Assembly: GCA_009377835.1 (NCBI GenBank)
Contig: WHTG01000008.1
Location: 1-35,306 of the forward strand
Source of the DNA: Nitriliruptorales bacterium
Lineage (GTDB): Bacteria; Actinomycetota; Nitriliruptoria; Euzebyales; Egibacteraceae
DNA: 35,306 bases
Reading direction: 5' to 3'
Below the pieces are notes generated by a model. The model was not told the DNA's origin. It saw only the letters and a program-made list of their open reading frames with translations, and did not search any database. Positions within the stretch are counted from its first letter, which is position 1. The number at the start of each line of letters is the position of its first letter. A program made the position numbers and the translations under genes. Of the stretch, positions 16,129 through 24,233 are shown one piece after another.

Positions 16129-17613
16129 GTGCCCCCAGGGGCGCCCGTCTCGGGCGAGGGTGATTTCGGTCCCCCTGTTGTTGGGGGTCGGCATCGCCAT
16201 CGGCGGAAACCGAGCTGGCGGAAGATCGGCCTGTTCACGCTGGTGGTCCTGGCAGCGACCACCGTCGTGGCGACGATCACCGCTGCGGCCCTGGTCTGGT
16301 ACGGCGAGCAGCAGATCACCCAGGTCGAGGTCGAGACGCAGGTGCCAGGTGACAGCGACAGCGACGGCAGCGTCGACATCCCGGAACTGCGGGATCTGCG
16401 AAATGTCCTCGTCGTGGGCTCCGACAGCCGCGAAGGGTTGAGCAGGCAGGAGCGCGCGGAGTTGGGAACCGGCCAGTTCTCCGGCACGCGCACGGACACG
16501 ATCATGCTGGTCCAGCTCGACCCCAAGCGCCGGGGGGCCGCGATGCTGTCCTTTCCGCGCGACCTGCTCGTCGAGTTGTGCGACGGGTCGCAAGGTCGCA
16601 TCAACGGCGCCTACGAGGTCGGCCTCGCCTCGGGACTCGGTGGCCCGACCTGCATCGTGAGGACGATCAGCAACCTGACGGGGATTCCGATCCACCACTA
16701 TGCGCACGTCGACTTCGGTGGATTCGTCGAGGTCGTCGACACCCTTGGTGGCGTTCGGATGTACCTCGACGAGCCCATCGTCGACCAGGACGCCCACGTC
16801 GACCTGCCCTCGGGGTGCGTCACGCTCAACGGTCGTCAGGCTCTGGGCTTCGTCCGTGTCCGCAAGATCGACGACGACTTCGGGCGGATCGCGCGCCAAC
16901 AGCGGTTCATCCGCGAGATCGTCGACCAGGTGTCCAGCGCGAGTGTGGCGCTGAACGTCCCCAAGCTGTTCGCGCTGGTGGACGCGGGGGCGGAAGCCGT
17001 GGAGACCGATCCGTCGCTGTCGCTGAACGTCATGCGTCAGATCGCCTTCAGCTTCCGCGACATCTCGTCGGATCGTATCGACGCACGCACGGTCCCCGGA
17101 TTCAACCGGGTGATCGGCGGGGCCGCCTACGTCGTGGCCGATCCGGAACCTGCCGAGGCACTGTTCGACGCGTTCCGCAAGGGCATTGCCGCTCCGAAGG
17201 ACGTCGGGAAAAAGGCACCCAAGGACGTCGCCGTCGGCGACGTGCCCCCCGTGGTCGTGCTCAACGGCACGACGACCGGCGGTCTGGCCGCCGCCGCCGC
17301 CTACGCGCTGGAGGCGCAGGGGTTCAAAGTCGCCGGCACGGGCAACGCGCATGATCAACAGCAGGAGGTGACGCGCATCACCTATCCGGCAGGCCGCCGT
17401 GAGGAGGCCGACCTTCTCCGCAAGCTGTTCCCCGACGCGGATCTCGTCCTTTCCGAAGACGCCGAGGGCCTGGCGGTCGAGGTCGGCGCCGACGTCGACA
17501 AAGAGGAGTTGCTGGCGGTGGAGCCGCGCCCGACGGACCCCACCGGGGCTCCGACGCCGGAACCCACCCCGACCTATCAGGGAGCGACTCCCTCCGGGAA
17601 GAATGACTGCTGA
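16129..17613 (+). CDS. LytR-CpsA-Psr (LCP) family ligase with LytR_C domain, paralogue
   Basis: A 494-residue paralogue of the preceding LCP protein with the same layout: cytoplasmic leader, one membrane helix (IGLFTLVVLAATTVVATITA), an LCP domain (NVLVVGSDSREG, RTDTIMLVQL, LSFPRDLLVE, GRINGAYEVG, RVRKIDDDFGRIARQQRFIR) and LytR_C (VVVLNGTTTGGLAAAAAYAL). It ends with a Pro/Thr-rich linker and TYQGATPSGKNDC. It is expected to attach an undecaprenyl-linked glycopolymer to peptidoglycan at the outer face of the membrane. The GTG at 16129 has GAAAGG 10 nt upstream. The stop overlaps the start of the following GT2 gene by 11 bp, so the three genes form an operon. Two LCPs in a row suggest division of labour between polymers or partial redundancy. 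Confidence 0.92.
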   Translation: MPPGAPVSGEGDFGPPVVGGRHRHRRKPSWRKIGLFTLVVLAATTVVATITAAALVWYGEQQITQVEVETQVPGDSDSDGSVDIPELRDLRNVLVVGSDSREGLSRQERAELGTGQFSGTRTDTIMLVQLDPKRRGAAMLSFPRDLLVELCDGSQGRINGAYEVGLASGLGGPTCIVRTISNLTGIPIHHYAHVDFGGFVEVVDTLGGVRMYLDEPIVDQDAHVDLPSGCVTLNGRQALGFVRVRKIDDDFGRIARQQRFIREIVDQVSSASVALNVPKLFALVDAGAEAVETDPSLSLNVMRQIAFSFRDISSDRIDARTVPGFNRVIGGAAYVVADPEPAEALFDAFRKGIAAPKDVGKKAPKDVAVGDVPPVVVLNGTTTGGLAAAAAYALEAQGFKVAGTGNAHDQQQEVTRITYPAGRREEADLLRKLFPDADLVLSEDAEGLAVEVGADVDKEELLAVEPRPTDPTGAPTPEPTPTYQGATPSGKNDC

Positions 17614-18601
17614 TCGCGACCCGACGGGGCAGTGGCCGTCGCTGTCGGTTGTGATTCCGCTGCGCAACAGCGCCCGGGATCTGCCGCGGTGCCTCGACGC
17701 GGTGCTGACCCAGGATTACCCCGGCCCCGTAGAGGTCGTGATGGCTGTCGGGCCATCCGACGACGGCACCGACGATCTGGCGGCGCACGCCGCCGAGGCC
17801 GACCACCGGATCAAGATCGTGCCCAATCCCAGCGGACGGACAGCGAACGCACTCAACGCGGCCATCGCCGCGTCGGGAGGGGAGATTGTGGCGCGCGTCG
17901 ACGGACAAGCGATCCTGCCCGCCCGGTACCTCCGGCACGCTGTTTCGACCTTGCGTGCCACGGGTGCGGACAATGTCGGCGGCATCCAGGACGCCACGGG
18001 CGACACCACGTTCGAGCGGGCGGTCGCCGTGGCGATGACGTCTCGGTTCGGTGTGGGCAACGCAGCGTTTCACTATGGGGGCGAGCCCGGACCGGCGGAC
18101 ACGGTGTACCTCGGAGTCTTCCGGCGCAGCACTCTGGAGCGGGCCGGAGGCTTTGACGAGACGCTGGTCCGCAACCAGGATTACGAGCTGAACTGGCGGA
18201 TCCGCGACAGCGGCGGAGTGGTCTGGTTCGATCCGCGGCTCCGGGTGCGGTACCGCCCGCGGTCGTCGCTGCGCCGGTTGGCGAAGCAGTACTTCGAGTA
18301 CGGCCAGTGGAAGCGCGAGGTACTCCGCCGCCACCCGCGGTCGGCGAGGCTACGCCAGCTGGTACCACCGGCCGCCGTGGCTGCCAACGCGGCCGGTCTG
18401 CTACTGGCCGTCGCGGGCCGGCGCCGCGCGCTGGTCATCCCGGGCACCTATGTGCTCGGTGCCGTCACCGCCGCGGTTGTCGCGGGTCGCACGGCGGGGT
18501 CGAGTGTGACAGTCCGTCTACCGGCGGTGTTCGCGGTCATGCACCACGCCTGGGGTCTGGGATTCCTGCTCAGTCGCCGGAAATCGCCGCGGAGGCGGTG
18601 A
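17603..18601 (+). CDS. Family 2 glycosyltransferase, ExoA-like, membrane-associated
   Basis: A 332-residue GT2 enzyme. The GT-A domain begins SLSVVIPLRNSARDLPRCLD and continues with ANALNAAIAASGGEIVARVD; the sugar-nucleotide/metal site is probably VDGQAILP, where DGQ replaces the usual DxD. The acceptor-side motif is DETLVRNQDYELNWRIRDSG, and a basic segment (RLAKQYFEYGQWKREVLRRH) precedes C-terminal hydrophobic helices. This is the pattern of ExoA-like transferases that extend lipid-linked saccharides at the cytoplasmic face of the membrane. The ATG at 17603 overlaps the end of the second LCP gene, so the product may build the polymer that the LCP enzymes anchor. The sugar donor cannot be predicted. 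Its last 32 bp overlap the 3' end of the opposing membrane-protein gene. Confidence 0.88.
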   Translation: MTADRDPTGQWPSLSVVIPLRNSARDLPRCLDAVLTQDYPGPVEVVMAVGPSDDGTDDLAAHAAEADHRIKIVPNPSGRTANALNAAIAASGGEIVARVDGQAILPARYLRHAVSTLRATGADNVGGIQDATGDTTFERAVAVAMTSRFGVGNAAFHYGGEPGPADTVYLGVFRRSTLERAGGFDETLVRNQDYELNWRIRDSGGVVWFDPRLRVRYRPRSSLRRLAKQYFEYGQWKREVLRRHPRSARLRQLVPPAAVAANAAGLLLAVAGRRRALVIPGTYVLGAVTAAVVAGRTAGSSVTVRLPAVFAVMHHAWGLGFLLSRRKSPRRR

Positions 18602-19616
18602 CGTCCGGTGCATGCCGCAGCTGTTCGCCCATGCTGATCGCGAATGTCAGCTGCACGATGACGAACGCCGCGGCGGCGGCGACCAGGCCGACCGTCGCCA
18701 GCGGCGTCGACATGCGCCGCACGGCATGCCAGGCGGCCAGCGCACCGGATCCCGCCGACACACTCAACGCGGCGTGCACGGTCAGCAGCGTGACCGGTGT
18801 CACCGGGTTCATCGAGGCGACAGCGACCAGGGCACCCGCGGCGACGGTGACAGCGACGACGGCCGCGTTGCGGCGGTGTGGCCAACGCTGTTCCACGACG
18901 GCGATCGCGACGACGACGGTGGTCGCCGCCGCCGCCACGACGGTCGGCAGCCACCATCGGGTCCCTGCCGTCTCCACCCACCGCAACGCGGACACCGGCG
19001 CGGCGGCTGAGACCGCTGCGCCGGCGAACGCACCGGCCAGCACCGCGGCCACCGCGGGTCCCGCGGATGTACGGCCCCAGACGAGCGACACCCCCACAAG
19101 TGCGGTGGTTGCTCCCACGGCCACGGGCGTGTGCGACCAGGCGACGAGGGCCACTGCGACCCCCATGGCGGCGAGGGCACCACGGTCGCGCTCCACCAGC
19201 CATCGGGTCACGAACCCCGAGGCTGCGACCGTGCCCAGCGCCGTGTACAGCGGTGTCGCCAGCAGTGACCCGGTGGCGACCGGCAGCCAGGTGACGGCGA
19301 ACACGCCTGCCGCGGCCGCCGCGACTCGGCCGGCGGGTCGAACCCAGGCGCGGAAGGCGATGACGAGGGCCCCTGAAGACAGGAGCATCGGGACCAACCG
19401 TAGAGTCCAGCCGGGAATCGTGTCCGTGGACAGCAGCCGGAGTTCGTCTGGCGCCATGGGCCTTCCGAGAGCGCCCGCGGCCGCCTGCATCGCGAAGAAC
19501 GCCACGCCGGCGAACCCGACGAGGGTGGCGTTACGACGCAACTCCGCGTTCACCGCCATTGCGGTCGCGATGGTACGTGGCGCCCCGCCGATGCGCGGCT
19601 GTTGCGCGCCGGCCAT
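18570..19616 (-). CDS. Multi-pass integral membrane protein of unknown function
   Basis: A 348-residue protein with about nine to ten hydrophobic segments and almost no soluble domain. The N-terminal loop contains MAPDELRLLSTDTIPGWTLR between the first two helices. An acidic DE pair in the first extracytoplasmic loop recalls GT-C (polyprenol-sugar-dependent) glycosyltransferases, but the rest does not match a family I can name. The location between glycosyltransferase operons would fit a GT-C enzyme or a transport component for envelope glycans; this is inference only. The ATG at 19616 is the first start and faces the divergent operon at 19698 across 81 bp. The 3' end overlaps the opposing GT2 gene by 32 bp, so no terminator can separate them. 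Confidence 0.62.
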   Translation of the reverse strand: MAGAQQPRIGGAPRTIATAMAVNAELRRNATLVGFAGVAFFAMQAAAGALGRPMAPDELRLLSTDTIPGWTLRLVPMLLSSGALVIAFRAWVRPAGRVAAAAAGVFAVTWLPVATGSLLATPLYTALGTVAASGFVTRWLVERDRGALAAMGVAVALVAWSHTPVAVGATTALVGVSLVWGRTSAGPAVAAVLAGAFAGAAVSAAAPVSALRWVETAGTRWWLPTVVAAAATTVVVAIAVVEQRWPHRRNAAVVAVTVAAGALVAVASMNPVTPVTLLTVHAALSVSAGSGALAAWHAVRRMSTPLATVGLVAAAAAFVIVQLTFAISMGEQLRHAPDVTASAAISGD

Positions 19617-19697
19617 GGGCTAGCCTTCGCCCACTATGGTTGCCGTAGGTGGAGAGCCCCACCGCCTGTCACCGTGCGCAGGTTGTGACGGAGACGG

Positions 19698-21218
19698 TTG
19701 AACACCGCTGTCGTCGTCGCCACCGCCCGCGCTGACGACGGGTCGGCCGTCTGCCTGCTGCGCGTGGGCGACGGCACCGTGTTGTCCCGGCTGGTGGGGC
19801 AGCTGCGCAGCCAGGATGTCGCGTCCGTCCATGTCGTCACGCGACCCGAGTGGGCCCCGGCCGTGGGTGCTACCACGCCCGATGTCACGGTGCGCACGGC
19901 CGGCGGCCTGCCAGACGTCCTCACCGCCGTCGCGGACGCGGCGCCCCATGGACCGCTCGCGGTGGCCGAGGCGAACGCGGTCATGCACGACGCGGTCCTC
20001 ACGGTTCTCCTGGCAGATCCCCGGATCTCGACGGGCATCGTCACGGCGCGGCGCGACGACGACGGCCTGCAACGCGTGAGCGTCGACCGCTCGCGTGTGA
20101 CCGCGGCCGCGTCGCCCTACCACGGCGGCGTCGCAGGCGACCTCGTCGCGCTGGGGCTGCTCAAGGCATCGGACGCGCGGGCACTGGCAGGGGTCGCTCG
20201 GACCGTCGACGCGGTGACTCCTCCGCCCCCGCACGGTGGGTCCGGTTCCGGGCGGCAGCATCCGCCGACCCGGGTGCTGTATCCGACCGCTGCCGCCCCG
20301 GAGCCAGCGGTGGCGGTCCTCGTGGCGGGTCTGGTGGCGTCGGGGGCGGCCGTGTCCAGCGTCTCGCTGCGTGGGCTGTTCTTCCAGCGCGTGGCGTCGC
20401 AGGAGCAGGTGGTTGCCGCCCTGCGCACGATGGCCGCGGTCGATGAGGACAAGGCGCTGCTCGACGCGACCGTGAAGGAGCAGGACGGCTTCTTCACGAC
20501 CTTCTTCGTCAGCCCGTACTCGCGTTACATCGCCCGCTGGTCCGCCAGGCGCGGGCTGACGCCCAACCAGGTGACCGCGGCCTCGATGCTGCTGGGGATC
20601 ATCGCCGCCGGCGCCTTCGCAGTCGGGTCGCGCCCCGGGTTGATCGTCGGAGCGGTTCTCCTGCAGTTGGCCTTCACGACCGACTGCGTCGACGGCCAGT
20701 TGGCGCGCTACACCCGGCAGTTCTCGGCGGTCGGGGCGTGGTTGGACTCCGTCTTCGACCGGGCCAAGGAGTATCTGGTGTACGCGGGACTCGCGGCCGG
20801 GGCCGTCCGTGCGGGTGACGAAGGGGGTGTGTGGCTGCTCGCCGCGGCGGCACTCGCGCTGCAGACCGTGCGCCACACGGTGGACTTCGCTTTCGCCGAG
20901 GCACGTCCCGTGCCGGCGGATCCCGCCGCGGCCGGCGGGATGCGCCGCAGCGACGCCGCTGCACCGCCGGGCCGCCCCGGTCCGGCCGCCCACATCGGAC
21001 GGCTGGGCGTGCGCGCATCGGTCTACTTCGAGCACCGGCCGGCGATGAAGTGGCTCAAGCGCATCGTCGTGCTGCCGATCGGCGAGCGGTTCGCGCTCAT
21101 CTCACTGACCGCAGCCGTCGCGGGGCCACGCACCACGTTCACCGCGCTGTTGGTGTGGGGGGCGCTGGCGATGACGTATACCGCGACAGGCCGAATCCTT
21201 CGGGCGCTGGTCGCGTGA
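19698..21218 (+). CDS. CDP-alcohol phosphotransferase with degenerate nucleotidyltransferase-like N-terminus
   Basis: A 506-residue protein. Residues about 1-170 read like a nucleotidyltransferase fold (VVVATARADDG, LSRLVGQLRSQDVASVHVVT, PLAVAEANAVMHDAVLTVLL) but lack the GxGxRL pyrophosphorylase loop, so they are probably not catalytic. Residues about 265-505 are a membrane CDP-alcohol phosphatidyltransferase domain with the complete motif: Asp329, Asp332, Gly333, Ala336, Arg337, Gly346, Asp350 and Asp354. Such enzymes transfer a phospho-alcohol from a CDP-alcohol to an acceptor hydroxyl. The layout resembles the archaeal/thermophile bifunctional IPCT-DIPPS enzymes with a decayed first domain. 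The start is TTG 19698, preceded by GGAG at 4 nt. It heads a six-gene operon and its stop overlaps the next start (GTGA). Confidence 0.85.
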   Translation: MNTAVVVATARADDGSAVCLLRVGDGTVLSRLVGQLRSQDVASVHVVTRPEWAPAVGATTPDVTVRTAGGLPDVLTAVADAAPHGPLAVAEANAVMHDAVLTVLLADPRISTGIVTARRDDDGLQRVSVDRSRVTAAASPYHGGVAGDLVALGLLKASDARALAGVARTVDAVTPPPPHGGSGSGRQHPPTRVLYPTAAAPEPAVAVLVAGLVASGAAVSSVSLRGLFFQRVASQEQVVAALRTMAAVDEDKALLDATVKEQDGFFTTFFVSPYSRYIARWSARRGLTPNQVTAASMLLGIIAAGAFAVGSRPGLIVGAVLLQLAFTTDCVDGQLARYTRQFSAVGAWLDSVFDRAKEYLVYAGLAAGAVRAGDEGGVWLLAAAALALQTVRHTVDFAFAEARPVPADPAAAGGMRRSDAAAPPGRPGPAAHIGRLGVRASVYFEHRPAMKWLKRIVVLPIGERFALISLTAAVAGPRTTFTALLVWGALAMTYTATGRILRALVA

Positions 21219-21694
21219 CGGACACGCTGGCGCTGTACCGCGACGACGGGCCACTGGCCCGCGCGGTCATGGCCGCGGTGTCCCGGGGAACGCAGCCGGC
21301 GCGCCACCGTCTGGCGTGGCTGGTGCCACCGTTGCTGCGGGCGGTCGAGTATGGCGGCATTGCGGTGTTGGGCTGGAGGGCGGGCGCTTCCGGCCTGGGC
21401 GCCACCTATGCCTTGCTGGCGGCGATGGCATTTCGTCACTACGACATCGTGTACCGCCTGCGCCACCAGGCGGCGCCGCCGCCCGCATGGGTCGGAACCG
21501 CGGGACTGGGGTGGGACGGACGGGTGGTGGTCGTGCTCGCGGCTGCGCTGACGGACGTCTACGTTCCGACCGCCATCGGGCTCGCCGTGTGGTGTGGCGC
21601 GCTGTTCGTGGCCGAGAGCGTGACGAGCTGGGTTCGTGTGGCACGAGACCCGACGCGTACCGTGGCCATGGCAACCGGGGACGACGAGGAATGA
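21215..21694 (+). CDS. DUF5941-like small membrane protein
   Basis: A 159-residue protein starting at a GTG that overlaps the preceding stop (GTGA). It opens TDTLALYRDDGPLARAVMAA, has hydrophobic segments around YGGIAVLGWRAGASGLGATY, VVVVLAAALTDVYVPTAIGL and WCGALFVAESVTSWV, and a conserved-looking AFRHYDIVYRLRHQ with aromatic and basic residues. From memory this matches the DUF5941 domain that in other actinobacteria is fused to the C-terminus of the CDP-alcohol phosphotransferase encoded just upstream; here it is a separate, coupled gene. A function as a membrane subunit of that enzyme is inferred from position and remembered fusion. It has no recognisable active-site motif. Confidence 0.7.
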   Translation: MTDTLALYRDDGPLARAVMAAVSRGTQPARHRLAWLVPPLLRAVEYGGIAVLGWRAGASGLGATYALLAAMAFRHYDIVYRLRHQAAPPPAWVGTAGLGWDGRVVVVLAAALTDVYVPTAIGLAVWCGALFVAESVTSWVRVARDPTRTVAMATGDDEE

Positions 21695-21701
21695 GGCGGC
21701 G

Positions 21702-22436
21702 GTGATCGGCATCGTGCTGGCGGCTGGGGTCGGCGCACGGCTGCGGCCGCTCACCGACGCGCTGCCCAAGTCGCTGCTTGAAGTCGACGGCTCGCGCTCG
21801 ATTCTCGAGCTCGCACTCGCGAACTTCCGTGATGTGGGTCTCACTGAGGCGACGATCGTGGTCGGTCACGCCGCCGCTCAGATCCACGACCGTGCGTCCT
21901 CGCTGGAACGCCGGTACGGCCTGCGCTTGAATCTCGTGCACAACGACCGCCACGACGTCTGGAACAACGCCTACTCGTTGTGGTTGGCCCGTGACGCCTT
22001 CAAGGAGTCGGCGCTGCTGGTGAACGGCGACACCGTGCATCCAGCGGCCGTCGAGCACGGCCTGCTCGAGGCGCGCGGCGCCGCACCCATCCTTCTTGCG
22101 CTGGACGACCGCAAGACGCTGGCCGAGGAAGAGATGAAGGTCGTTCTCGGCCCGGACGGCTGCCTGGTGAGGATCAACAAGGCGCTCCAACCGCGCGAGG
22201 CGGACGGCGAGTACATCGGAGTCACACTGATCGAGCCAGAGGCTGCGGACCGGCTGTCGGAGGCTCTGCGGTCGGTGTTCGAGCGTGACACGACGCTGTA
22301 CTACGAGGACGCCTACCAGCAGTACGCCGACTGGGGAGAGACCATACGCACCACCACCATCGGTCCCTACGAATGGGTGGAGGTCGACAACCACGCGGAC
22401 CTCGAACGTGCCCGGGAGATCGCATGCCGCTACTAG
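21702..22436 (+). CDS. LicC/IPCT-like sugar- or alcohol-phosphate cytidylyltransferase
   Basis: A 244-residue nucleotidyltransferase. The pyrophosphorylase loop is LAAGVGARLRPLTDALPKSL, followed by HNDRHDVWNNAYSLWLARD, the nucleotide/metal segment LLVNGDTV, EEEMKVVLGPDG, INKALQPREADGEYIGVTLI, YYEDAYQQYADW and a final WVEVDNHADLERAREI. The N-N-x-YSL and EMKV features are those of LicC-type phosphocholine and inositol-phosphate cytidylyltransferases and not of hexose-1-phosphate enzymes. It should join CTP and a small phospho-alcohol to give a CDP-alcohol. Because the next gene encodes a glycerol-1-phosphate dehydrogenase family enzyme, sn-glycerol-1-phosphate is a strong candidate substrate; choline-, inositol- or ribitol-phosphate are alternatives. 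GTG 21702 has GAGG 5 nt upstream. It ends inside the next gene. Confidence 0.85.
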   Translation: MIGIVLAAGVGARLRPLTDALPKSLLEVDGSRSILELALANFRDVGLTEATIVVGHAAAQIHDRASSLERRYGLRLNLVHNDRHDVWNNAYSLWLARDAFKESALLVNGDTVHPAAVEHGLLEARGAAPILLALDDRKTLAEEEMKVVLGPDGCLVRINKALQPREADGEYIGVTLIEPEAADRLSEALRSVFERDTTLYYEDAYQQYADWGETIRTTTIGPYEWVEVDNHADLERAREIACRY

Positions 22437-23479
22437 CACGCACCATCTCCTCGCCGGTGACGATCGAGATCAGCGCTGGTGCCGTGGCGGGACTCGCGCC
22501 ACTGCTGGCCGAGGGGCGGATCTCCACGCGCGGTGATGTCGCCATCGCCGTCGGGCCGGGTCAGGGAGAGTCGCTGGCCGAGACGATCCGCGAGGCGCTC
22601 CCGAAGGCTGAGGTGTTCCCCGTCGAGGGCGGCAGCATGGACACCGCCCAGACGTTGATCAGCGGACTGCGTAGCACCTTCTTCGACGCGGTCGTCGGCA
22701 TCGGTGGCGGGAAGACCCTCGACGTCGCCAAGTACGCGGCGAGCATGGTCGGGCTGCCGTTCGTCGCCGTCGCGACGAACCTGTCCAACGACGGTCTCGC
22801 TTCACCGGTCGCGTCTCTTGAAAGCCACGGGCGCAAGGGTTCGTTCGGGGTGCACATCCCGATCGCGGTGTTCGTCGACCTGAACCTGGTGCGGCAGTCG
22901 CCGGTGCGCCACACCCGTTCGGGCACGGGCGATGTCATCAGCAATCTGAACGCGATCGCTGACTGGGAGCTTGCGCGACGCGAACGCGGCGAGTCCGTGG
23001 ATGGTCTGGCTGTGACCTTCGCCAGGACTGCCGCCCAGGCGCTGATCGACCGGCAGGATTCCCCCGACAGCGACGGGTACCTCACCGCGTTGGCGGAAGC
23101 GCTGTTCCTGTCGGGCATGGCCATGACGGTCGCCGGCAGCAGCCGCCCGTGCAGCGGTGGGTGCCACGAGATCGGGCACGCCATCGATGCGCTGTATCCC
23201 GAGGCGGGCCTGCACGGCGAGGTCGTCGCGGTCGGTGCGATGTTCGCGTCGTACCTGCGCGACGACCCGCTGCTGCCCGCCGTCGACCGGTGCCTGCGCC
23301 GCTACGGTGTCCCGCGGCTTCCCGGCGACCTCGGCCTGACCCCGGAGGAGTTCAAGGACGCCGTGGTCGAGGCGCCTTCCACCCGACCGGATCGTTACAC
23401 CATCCTCGAGCACCTTGACATGGACGACGACGAGGTCAGAAAGCGCGTTGATGCGTTCATCGAAGCCTTCTCTGACTGA
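22424..23479 (+). CDS. sn-Glycerol-1-phosphate dehydrogenase family enzyme (EgsA/AraM-like)
   Basis: A 351-residue member of the iron-containing alcohol dehydrogenase/dehydroquinate synthase superfamily. GIGGGKTLDVAKYAA (residues 92-106) is the NAD(P)-binding GGGxxxD loop. NLSNDGLASPVASL, SSRPCSGGCHEIGHAID and GLHGEVVAVGAMFASYL match the signature blocks of EgsA/AraM; predicted metal ligands are Asp123, His248 and His264. Archaeal EgsA and Bacillus AraM reduce dihydroxyacetone phosphate to sn-glycerol-1-phosphate, the enantiomer of the usual bacterial G3P. The ATG at 22424 overlaps the cytidylyltransferase gene by 13 bp, so the two are coupled. Together they should make and activate a phospho-alcohol for the flanking CDP-alcohol phosphotransferases. 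Assignment to the family is firm; the exact substrate is inferred. Confidence 0.83.
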   Translation: MPLLARTISSPVTIEISAGAVAGLAPLLAEGRISTRGDVAIAVGPGQGESLAETIREALPKAEVFPVEGGSMDTAQTLISGLRSTFFDAVVGIGGGKTLDVAKYAASMVGLPFVAVATNLSNDGLASPVASLESHGRKGSFGVHIPIAVFVDLNLVRQSPVRHTRSGTGDVISNLNAIADWELARRERGESVDGLAVTFARTAAQALIDRQDSPDSDGYLTALAEALFLSGMAMTVAGSSRPCSGGCHEIGHAIDALYPEAGLHGEVVAVGAMFASYLRDDPLLPAVDRCLRRYGVPRLPGDLGLTPEEFKDAVVEAPSTRPDRYTILEHLDMDDDEVRKRVDAFIEAFSD

Positions 23480-24233
23480 ACTGCGGGCTGTCTGCCAGCC
23501 CGACACCGTGATGGGCCGGGTCAGCGGCGAGCACTGGGCGGGCCGGCTGTACATGCGGCACGTCTCGCTGTACCTCACCCGTGCGCTACTGCCGACGCCC
23601 ATCACTCCCGACGGCGTGACCTGGCTGATGATCGTGTCGGGCATTGCCGCGGCGGCGGCGCTTGGCGTGCCGACGGTGTGGGGAGCGGTGCTCGCCGCCC
23701 TCCTGATCCAGCTGCAGTTGCTGTTCGACTGCTCCGACGGCGAGATCGCCCGCTGGCGTCAGGCGACGGGTCCGGTCGGGGTCTACCTGGACCGCATCGG
23801 CCATTACCTCACGGACTCCGCTCTGATCGCCACGCTCGGTGTCCGGGTCGACGGGGGGTACGACTCGATCGGTGTCTGGACGACCTGGGGACTGGTGGGT
23901 GCTGTGTTCGTGCTCGTGAACAAAGCCGAGACGGATCTCGTCGTCGTCGCCCGCTCCGTGGCCGGAATGCCGCCGCCCGATGACCAGGCCGACATCATCC
24001 GACCGCGGCGCACGGGTCTGGCCGCCGTGCGAGGGCTGGCGTCCTATCTCCCGCTGCACCGCGCCATCGGCGCGCCCGAGTTGACGTTGCTCGCGCTTGC
24101 AGCAGCTGTCGGCGACGCTGCGACGGGATCGCTGGCCGCGACTCGCGTCCTGTCGATGGTGCTGGTGCCCCTCGCGGCGGCAGTCGCCGGCGCCCATCTG
24201 CTCAGCATTCTCTCCTCGTCACGGTTCAAGTGA
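23451..24233 (+). CDS. CDP-alcohol phosphotransferase with Asp-to-His in motif position 4
   Basis: A 260-residue membrane enzyme with about six hydrophobic helices. The CDP-alcohol motif starts FDCSDGEIARWRQATG: Asp93, Asp96, Gly97, Ala100, Arg101, Gly110 and Asp114 are present, but the fourth Asp is His118 (YLDRIGHYL). In characterised family members the fourth Asp acts as the general base, so activity may use a different mechanism or the His may substitute. The substitution could be the rule in this subfamily. The ATG at 23451 overlaps the preceding gene by 29 bp; the conserved part begins at LTELRAVCQPDTVMGRVSGE. The stop overlaps the GT2 start (GTGA). It probably transfers a second phospho-alcohol, or uses a different acceptor from the first phosphotransferase of the operon. 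Confidence 0.83.
   Translation: MRSSKPSLTELRAVCQPDTVMGRVSGEHWAGRLYMRHVSLYLTRALLPTPITPDGVTWLMIVSGIAAAAALGVPTVWGAVLAALLIQLQLLFDCSDGEIARWRQATGPVGVYLDRIGHYLTDSALIATLGVRVDGGYDSIGVWTTWGLVGAVFVLVNKAETDLVVVARSVAGMPPPDDQADIIRPRRTGLAAVRGLASYLPLHRAIGAPELTLLALAAAVGDAATGSLAATRVLSMVLVPLAAAVAGAHLLSILSSSRFK

Noticed and set aside
14570-17613. Tandem LCP genes as a recent duplication repeat
   Set aside because: The proteins share motifs but are divergent in most positions, so this is an old paralogous pair and not a recent DNA repeat.
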